A stretch of DNA of 11,017 nt from the NCBI GenBank assembly GCA_900752065.1, contig CAADTT010000014.1, positions 1 to 11,017 of the forward strand. Direction: 5' to 3'. A program made the translations under genes and the position numbers. Below are positions 7,041-11,017 of this stretch, piece after piece; the stretch's first letter is position 1; each line of letters begins with the position of its first letter. The notes beneath the pieces were generated by a model. That model searched no databases. It saw only the letters and a list, made by a program, of their open reading frames with translations, and was not told the origin of the DNA. Source of the stretch: Lachnospiraceae bacterium (lineage in GTDB: Bacteria; Bacillota; Clostridia; Lachnospirales; Lachnospiraceae).

Positions 7041-7237
7041 GCTGTTTGTGCAGGGCAGTCTTGTTTTGGCCGCACAAAAGAAAACTGTAGGGACTTACAG
7101 GGATAGTCCGGGGGAGCTTGCTGTGGAAACATGAGGAGCAGCATTGACCGGAAATGGATTCGTATGCCGCAGGAAACAGGTCCGGCGGGGGATGTACGGA
7201 TAAGCAGTTCACGAATATTAAAGATGAGGTGAAAATA
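7041..7237 (+). promoter_or_regulatory. Structured 5' leader of rpmE, candidate ribosomal-protein leader
   Basis: The leader is unusually long for a 67-residue gene and folds on inspection. TTTGTGC (7045-7051) pairs with GCACAAA (7072-7078), extended by GG/CC. CTGTA (7085-7089) pairs with TACAG (7096-7100), and the loop bases GGACT (7091-7095) can pair with AGTCC (7105-7109), making an H-type pseudoknot. GCTTGCT (7116-7122) pairs with AGCAGC (7137-7142) around a GGAA-capped stem. CCGGA (7148-7152) pairs with TCCGG (7181-7185). Autoregulatory leaders upstream of L31 genes are known in several phyla; I cannot confirm that this one belongs to a described class. An in-frame ATG at 7154 lies inside the structure and is not the likely start. 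Confidence 0.5.
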
Positions 7238-7441
7238 ATGAGAGAAGGAATCCATCCAAATTACTATCAGGCAACCGTTACATGCAACTGTGGAAATACA
7301 TTCGTAACAGGTTCCACAAAGAAAGATATCCACGTAGAAATTTGTTCTAAATGCCATTCATTCTACACAGGTCAGCAGAAGACTGCTGCTGCACGCGGAC
7401 GTATCGATAAGTTCAACAGAAAGTATGGTATTACAAAATAA
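7238..7441 (+). CDS. rpmE: 50S ribosomal protein L31, zinc-binding (C+) form
   Basis: This is a 67-residue large-subunit ribosomal protein at the central protuberance, contributing to bridges with the 30S subunit. The sequence begins MREGIHPNYYQATVTC. Four cysteines at 16, 18, 36 and 39 (CNC and CSKC) form the zinc site of the C+ paralog; zinc-independent C- paralogs lack them. I chose the ATG at 7238 rather than the in-frame ATG at 7154. GAGGTG lies 6 nt before it (7226-7231), the protein then has family length, and the 28 extra residues would be encoded by the structured leader. It heads a block ending with prfA. A hairpin after the gene may reduce downstream expression. Confidence 0.97.
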   Translation: MREGIHPNYYQATVTCNCGNTFVTGSTKKDIHVEICSKCHSFYTGQQKTAAARGRIDKFNRKYGITK

Positions 7442-7494
7442 GACTGTATGTTACTACAGTGCTTGTCAGAAGTCAAATAAGGATGTAAAAGATA

Positions 7495-7526
7495 GGGTTG
7501 AGGTTGGAAAATCTCAACCCATTTTA
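7495..7526 (+). terminator. Hairpin between rpmE and the DUF1385 gene, partial terminator
   Basis: GGGTTGAG (7495-7502) pairs perfectly with CTCAACCC (7513-7520), followed by the short ATTTTA. The T tract is weak, so attenuation of read-through into the downstream genes is more likely than complete termination. A smaller ACTGTA/TACAGT stem lies at 7443-7460. Confidence 0.55.
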
Positions 7527-7546
7527 CTATGAAAGGACAGAACGAT

Positions 7547-8650
7547 ATGAAGTCATCGTTACAGTTCAGTCAGGACTTTGCACTCTGCTGCAAAGTCCGT
7601 AAGAACGTGCAAATTCATTCAAGAGGGAATCGGCCCCTCGCCGCAGGTGATTCTAAATGGGCAGATTCCGTTACAGTTCGGCCCCGGCGGAGCTGTAACA
7701 AGTCATCAAATATCGGAGGACAGGCAGTCATGGAAGGGGTCATGATGAAAAATGGCGACAGATATGCCGTTGCCGTCCGAAAGGAAGATGGGGAGATTGT
7801 AATTAAGACAGAAGAGTATCAAAGCTTTATTAAAAATAAGAAAATACTTTCACTGCCTTTTGTCCGGGGAGTATTTAATTTTGTCGATTCGCTGATTCTC
7901 GGCATGAAAACGCTGACTTATTCGGCTGGCTTTTTTATGGAAGAGGAAGAGGAAGCAGAGAAAAAGGCGGTCAGCAGGGAAGAACAGGAAAAGAAAGATT
8001 CACTGCTCATGGGTGTGACGGTGGCGTTTTCAATCATTCTGGCAGTGGGGCTTTTTATGGTTTTGCCCTATTTTATCTCTACGCTGTTTCGGCGTTTTAC
8101 GGATTCTGGGATGATCATCAGCTTGTTAGAAGGAGTTGTCAGACTAAGCCTTTTCATAGGATATATTCTGCTGATTTCCAGAATGGATGACATTCAGAGG
8201 GTGTTCCGGTATCACGGAGCAGAACATAAGTGTATCAACTGTATCGAGCATGGGTTGGAGCTGAATGTGGAAAACGTCATGAAAAGCTCGAAGCAGCATA
8301 AGCGCTGCGGCACCAGCTTTCTTCTGTTTGTTATGCTGATCAGTGTGGTACTGTTTCTTTTTATACGAGTAGAATCCCCGGTGTGGAGGGTTATTATCCG
8401 CATCCTGCTGGTTCCGGTGATCGCCGGGATCTCCTATGAATTCATCCGTCTGGCAGGGCGCAGCGATAATAAGCTCGTGGAGCTTTTGAGCAAACCGGGC
8501 TTATGGATGCAGAATCTCACGACGAAGGAGCCGGATGAATCTATGGCGGAGGTGGCTATCGCTTCTGTGGAAGCGGTGTTTGACTGGAAAAAGTACCTGG
8601 CGGAAAATTTTGGAAGGCATTATGAGCCGGAAGAAGAGGCAGCAGAATGA
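7547..8650 (+). CDS. yqhQ: DUF1385 (YqhQ-like) membrane protein with a 50-residue N-terminal insertion
   Basis: This is a DUF1385-family integral membrane protein of unknown biochemical role, 367 residues from this start. Family hallmarks are GGQAVMEGVMM (57-67), RYHGAEHKCINC (221-232) and SSKQHKRCGTSF (247-258). The conserved His/Cys/Glu residues have prompted metal-enzyme suggestions. Membrane segments are near 153-178, 191-211, 256-274 and 281-300. AGGA at 7534-7537 lies 9 nt before the ATG at 7547; a second ATG at 7529 overlaps that ribosome site and is less likely. Codons 5-54 derive from a mobile element inserted in frame with its target duplication. Without it the protein would be 317 residues and begin MKSSNIGGQAVMEGV, normal for the family. 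An alternative start is ATG 7730, but it would remove the GGQAV motif. Its stop overlaps prmC (ATGA). Confidence 0.88.
   Translation: MKSSLQFSQDFALCCKVRKNVQIHSRGNRPLAAGDSKWADSVTVRPRRSCNKSSNIGGQAVMEGVMMKNGDRYAVAVRKEDGEIVIKTEEYQSFIKNKKILSLPFVRGVFNFVDSLILGMKTLTYSAGFFMEEEEEAEKKAVSREEQEKKDSLLMGVTVAFSIILAVGLFMVLPYFISTLFRRFTDSGMIISLLEGVVRLSLFIGYILLISRMDDIQRVFRYHGAEHKCINCIEHGLELNVENVMKSSKQHKRCGTSFLLFVMLISVVLFLFIRVESPVWRVIIRILLVPVIAGISYEFIRLAGRSDNKLVELLSKPGLWMQNLTTKEPDESMAEVAIASVEAVFDWKKYLAENFGRHYEPEEEAAE
7550..7707. repeat. 8-bp target site duplication flanking the MITE-like element
   Basis: AAGTCATC occurs at 7550-7557 and 7700-7707 directly against the element ends, with no extension of the match on either side. 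Both copies are in the same reading frame and encode the KSS of the original MKSSNIGG start, so the protein now carries KSS twice (residues 2-4 and 52-54). Confidence 0.88.
7558..7699. mobile_element. 142-bp MITE-like element inserted in the DUF1385 gene
   Basis: The ends are inverted repeats: GTTACAGTTC at 7558-7567 against the complement of the right end, GTTACAGCTC (9 of 10). Perfect 8-bp copies of AAGTCATC flank it at 7550-7557 and 7700-7707. Inside are a perfect 10-bp hairpin, GGACTTTGCA/TGCAAAGTCC (7573-7582 with 7589-7598), a GAATC/GATTC pair, and a third copy of the terminal motif (GTTACAGTTC, 7670-7679) that forms a hairpin with the right end. It has no transposase gene, so it would be moved in trans. 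Excision with one duplication restores a continuous, normal gene start, which strongly supports insertion. The transposon family is not identified. Confidence 0.88.
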
Positions 8651-9516
8651 CGTTTCAGGAAGCTCTGAAAATGGGAGGGGCGTATCTTGAGGAGAAAAAG
8701 ATTCCGGACGCCTCCATCGATGCATGGTATCTTCTGGAATATTTGTTGAAGGAAAATGGCATTTTCGGGGTGAACCGTGCCTGGTTTCTGATGCACAGGC
8801 AGGAGAAGATGGCGGAGAAGCTTATCGGGCAATACCGGGAGCTTCTGGAACGGCGGGGAACACACCTGCCGCTGCAGCAGATCACCGGGGAGCAGGAATT
8901 CATGGGGATTCCCTTTCTGGTAAATGACAGGGTGCTGATTCCGAGACAGGATACGGAGATTCTGGTGGAGGAAGCGAAAAAAGCAGTACGGGAAGGCGGA
9001 ACCTGCCTGGATGTCTGCACAGGCTCCGGCTGCATCATCGTAAGCCTTATGAAGCTGGTTCCGGCCCTGAGGGGAACAGCCTGTGACATCTCCGGGGAAG
9101 CTCTGGAAGTGGCAAAGGAGAATGCCCGCAGACAGGAGACAGATATAGATTTCCGGCAGGGAGATCTGTTCGAACCGATTGAGGGTCGTTTTGATGTGAT
9201 CGTGTCGAATCCTCCCTATATTCCCACAGCAGAGATCGGAGCACTCATGGAGGAAGTGAGGCTTTTTGAGCCGCTGGTGGCTCTGGACGGAAGAGAGGAC
9301 GGCCTGTATTTTTACCGGCGGCTGACGGCGGAGAGTCCGGAGTATTTGAAGGACGGCGGCTGGCTTCTGGTGGAGATCGGCTGTGATCAGGGAGTGCAGG
9401 TGGCGGAGCTTTTTCGAAAGGCAGGATTCTGTGAGGTAAGTGTCAGAAAGGATCTGGCAGGGCTCGACCGGGTCGTGAAGGGATGTTGGAAAGGCATTTT
9501 GAATGCCTCCGTATGA
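8647..9516 (+). CDS. prmC: Release factor glutamine methyltransferase
   Basis: PrmC uses S-adenosylmethionine to N5-methylate the glutamine of the GGQ motif of release factors, in the cytosol, raising termination efficiency. The 289-residue product has an N-terminal helical release-factor-binding part, IPRQDTE (98-104; PRPETE in many homologues), the SAM-binding motif DVCTGSGC (122-129), the catalytic NPPY (188-191) that holds the target glutamine, and the C-terminal KDLAGLDRVV (268-277). DLGTGSG is more usual than DVCTGSG at motif I; the glycines are kept. Its ATG overlaps the DUF1385 stop as ATGA, so it is translationally coupled to that gene, and its substrate gene prfA starts 54 bp downstream. 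A perfect AGGCATT/AATGCCT inverted repeat lies in the last codons (9492-9508). Confidence 0.96.
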   Translation: MTFQEALKMGGAYLEEKKIPDASIDAWYLLEYLLKENGIFGVNRAWFLMHRQEKMAEKLIGQYRELLERRGTHLPLQQITGEQEFMGIPFLVNDRVLIPRQDTEILVEEAKKAVREGGTCLDVCTGSGCIIVSLMKLVPALRGTACDISGEALEVAKENARRQETDIDFRQGDLFEPIEGRFDVIVSNPPYIPTAEIGALMEEVRLFEPLVALDGREDGLYFYRRLTAESPEYLKDGGWLLVEIGCDQGVQVAELFRKAGFCEVSVRKDLAGLDRVVKGCWKGILNASV

Positions 9517-9570
9517 AAAGAGATGCTGTGGCAGGTTTTGGTATAGATAAAGTGATTTAGGAGGAGTAAA

Positions 9571-10641
9571 ATGTTTGACAGATTAGAGGATTTGATCATT
9601 CGCTACGAAGAGATCATGAGTGAACTAAGTGAGCCGGATGTGGCAAACAATCCAAACCGTTTCCGTCAGTTGATGAAGGAGCAGAGCAGTCTGACTCCCC
9701 TGGTGGAAGCCTATAAAGAATATAAGCAGTGTAAGCAGAACATCGAGGATTCCCTGGCTATGCTGGATGAGGAGTCTGATGAGGAGATGCGGGAGCTTGC
9801 CAAGGAGGAGCTGAATGATTCCAAGGCGAGAGTGGAGGAACTGGAGGAGCAGATGAAGATCCTTTTGCTTCCGAAGGACCCGAATGATGATAAGAACGTT
9901 ATCGTGGAGATCCGCGCCGGTGCAGGCGGTGATGAGGCGGCGCTGTTTGCGGCGGAGATCTACCGGATGTATGTACACTTCGCAGAAGCCCACCGCTGGA
10001 GGGTAGAGCTGATGGAATGTGAGGAAATCGGTATTGGCGGTATGAAGAGCGTCACTTTTATGATCAACGGACAGGGCGCTTACTCTGTGATGAAATACGA
10101 GTCCGGCGTACACCGGGTACAGCGTGTGCCGGAAACAGAGTCCGGCGGACGCATCCATACCTCCACCATCACCGTGGCAGTAATGCCGGAAGCGGAAGAG
10201 GTGGATGTACAGATTGACGATAAGGATGTCCGCATTGATGTGATGCGTGCGTCAGGAAATGGCGGACAATGTGTCAACACCACAGATTCCGCAGTGCGTC
10301 TGACCCACTATCCCACAGGGATCGTGATCTACAGCCAGACTGAGAAGTCCCAGCTTCAGAATAAGGAGAAGGCATTTGCCCTGCTCCGTGCCAAGCTGTA
10401 CGACATTGAGTGTCAGAAGCAGCATGACGCCGAGGCTGAGGCGAGGCGGAGCCAGATCGGAACGGGCGACCGCTCCGAAAAGATCCGTACCTACAACTTC
10501 CCCCAGGGCCGTGTGACCGATCACAGGATCAATCTGACGCTGTATAAGCTTGATAAGATCATGGACGGGGACATCCAGGAGATCGTAGATGCACTGATCG
10601 CGGCAGACCAGGCGGCGAAGCTGGCGAAGATGCAGGATTAA
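9571..10641 (+). CDS. prfA: Peptide chain release factor 1
   Basis: RF1 recognises UAA and UAG in the ribosomal A site and triggers peptidyl-tRNA hydrolysis. The 356-residue product is full length. The codon-recognition PxT motif is PET (187-189) in VQRVPETESGGRIHTS, the Gram-positive form of RF1 and unlike the SPF of RF2. The catalytic GGQ is at 231-233 in ASGNGGQCVNTTDSAVRLTH. Q233 is the residue the upstream prmC product would methylate. The acidic GAGGDEAALFAAEIYRMY segment (117-134) is typical of domain 2. AGGAGG at 9559-9564 lies 6 nt before the ATG. The gene ends directly before a strong terminator, closing the translation-related block. (Here prfA means release factor 1, not the Listeria virulence regulator.). 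Confidence 0.98.
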   Translation: MFDRLEDLIIRYEEIMSELSEPDVANNPNRFRQLMKEQSSLTPLVEAYKEYKQCKQNIEDSLAMLDEESDEEMRELAKEELNDSKARVEELEEQMKILLLPKDPNDDKNVIVEIRAGAGGDEAALFAAEIYRMYVHFAEAHRWRVELMECEEIGIGGMKSVTFMINGQGAYSVMKYESGVHRVQRVPETESGGRIHTSTITVAVMPEAEEVDVQIDDKDVRIDVMRASGNGGQCVNTTDSAVRLTHYPTGIVIYSQTEKSQLQNKEKAFALLRAKLYDIECQKQHDAEAEARRSQIGTGDRSEKIRTYNFPQGRVTDHRINLTLYKLDKIMDGDIQEIVDALIAADQAAKLAKMQD

Positions 10642-10649
10642 GAAAGAAT

Positions 10650-10691
10650 GTGTCCAATATCTGTTTTGATACGGATGTTGGGCACTTTTTT
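10650..10691 (+). terminator. Intrinsic terminator after prfA
   Basis: A 14-bp stem (10650-10663 with 10672-10685, three or four G-T wobbles and no mismatch) closes an 8-nt loop TTTTGATA and is followed by six T residues at 10686-10691. The base after the T tract is the proposed first base of a group IIC intron remnant. Confidence 0.92.
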
Positions 10692-10830
10692 GTACACCTT
10701 GCGGTGCGCGTTTTTAACGGGTGAAAGTCCCTGATCCGTTCTGATTCAAGGGATAAGGAATGGAAAATATAAGCCAAACTCAGTCTGAAGGGTAGAAATA
10801 CCCAAAGAAATGAAAGGAGATAAAGCATCG
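10692..10830 (+). mobile_element. Degenerate group IIC intron 5' remnant
   Basis: Starting at G10692, the first 40 nt align without gaps to the second element at 10932. They share TAACGGGTG-AAGTCCC and an initial short hairpin (CACC/GGTG around TTGC, 10695-10706). AAGCC (10771-10775) and GTCTGAAGG (10783-10791) resemble later conserved pieces of domain I but are closer together than expected. GGGTA/TACCC with a GAAA tetraloop lies at 10790-10803. No maturase gene or domain V is seen before the next terminator. The first bases GTACA differ from the GUGYG consensus. The right boundary is a guess. This is probably a decayed fragment; a different structured RNA remains possible. Confidence 0.5.
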
Positions 10831-10895
10831 ATTGTTTTTAAACCAGAAAAAGCTGAATTATGGAAGCTGAAAAGCTATGAGGATTAAGACTACAG

Positions 10896-10931
10896 ATACC
10901 ACCAGTCAGAAATGATTCGGTGGTATTTTTA
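10896..10931 (+). terminator. Second intrinsic terminator before the group IIC intron
   Basis: ATACCACC (10896-10903) pairs perfectly with GGTGGTAT (10919-10926), followed by TTTTA. No convincing gene precedes it in this interval; only a 25-codon frame (10810-10887) without a ribosome site. It may be the insertion target of the downstream intron. Confidence 0.75.
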
Positions 10932-11017
10932 GTTTGCGCGCCATGGGCGCGCTCTAACGGGTGTAAGTCCCGAACATGCCCGGATAGTGGGAAGTGTATA
11001 GCCGAACAGCAAGGGTG
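10932..11017 (+). mobile_element. Group IIC intron, 5' end (continues beyond the window)
   Basis: The sequence from G10932 closely resembles domain I of bacterial group IIC introns, compared from memory with the Oceanobacillus iheyensis intron. It has an initial hairpin around CATGGG, TCTAACGGGTGTAAGTCCCGAAC (shown here as TCTAACGGGTG and TAAGTCCCGAAC), then ATAGCCGAA and CAAGGGTG in the expected order and spacing. It starts about five bases after a terminator stem, the known target preference of class C introns. The first bases GTTTG deviate from GUGYG. A maturase/reverse transcriptase gene would be expected beyond the window. Confidence 0.8.

Noticed and set aside
7154..7237. N-terminal extension of L31 from the upstream in-frame ATG
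   Set aside because: The ATG lies in the structured leader without a good ribosome site, whereas 7238 has GAGGTG at 6 nt and gives the normal L31 length.
7529..7546. Earlier ATG as start of the DUF1385 gene
   Set aside because: It contains the AAAGGA used as ribosome site for the ATG at 7547 and has none of its own at proper distance; the pre-insertion gene reads naturally as MKSSNIGG from 7547.
10704..10803. Cobalamin or c-di-GMP riboswitch reading of the GGGTGAAAGTCCC region
   Set aside because: The conserved cores of those riboswitches are missing, no regulated gene follows, and the same block occurs in the clearer group IIC intron end at 10932.
10810..10887. 25-codon frame starting MKGDKASIVFKPEKAELW
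   Set aside because: No ribosome site, no recognised family, and it lies in the decayed intron-like stretch. A real small peptide cannot be excluded because a terminator follows, but support is too thin.

Overview
The window looks like a chromosomal segment of a Clostridia-class Bacillota, most likely a Lachnospiraceae gut anaerobe. The reasons are the rpmE - DUF1385 - prmC - prfA gene order, strong AGGAGG ribosome sites, GTG starts in tight overlaps, moderate GC with AT-rich intergenic DNA, Cys-type L31, and group IIC intron ends. The genus cannot be fixed from the sequence. All convincing genes are on the + strand.

Layout. (1) 1-1540: an AT-rich upstream stretch with one perfect DnaA-box 9-mer, then glyA (serine hydroxymethyltransferase) with its own promoter and a strong bidirectional-type terminator. 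(2) 1541-6998: a structured non-coding stretch, then a promoter with an 11-bp-spaced direct repeat, then a tightly coupled four-gene efflux operon. Its order is membrane fusion protein 1, MacB-type ABC ATPase, membrane fusion protein 2, MacB/FtsX-type permease. Two different adaptors in one operon is notable. The first ends in a Met/Asp/Glu-rich repeat tail; the second has its helical hairpin split by a Thr/Pro/Gln/Glu linker plus a globular insert I do not recognise. (3) 6999-10691: a strong promoter and long structured leader (possible pseudoknot) in front of rpmE, then a DUF1385 membrane protein, prmC and prfA. PrmC methylates the GGQ glutamine of the release factor made by the next gene, so this pair is functionally linked. 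The block ends at an intrinsic terminator. (4) 10692-11017: two sequences resembling group IIC intron 5' ends, each beginning just after an intrinsic terminator. The first looks like a decayed remnant and the second runs off the window.

The clearest unusual event is at the 5' end of the DUF1385 gene. A 142-bp MITE-like element (7558-7699) with imperfect terminal inverted repeats is flanked by a perfect 8-bp target duplication, AAGTCATC. Element plus duplication is 150 bp, exactly 50 stop-free codons, so the gene remains open and the predicted protein gains 50 residues right after MKSS. Removing it restores a normal N terminus (MKSSNIGGQAVMEGV). Other points worth following are the two intron ends, the unknown insert domain in adaptor 2, the repeat tail of adaptor 1, and the rpmE leader.
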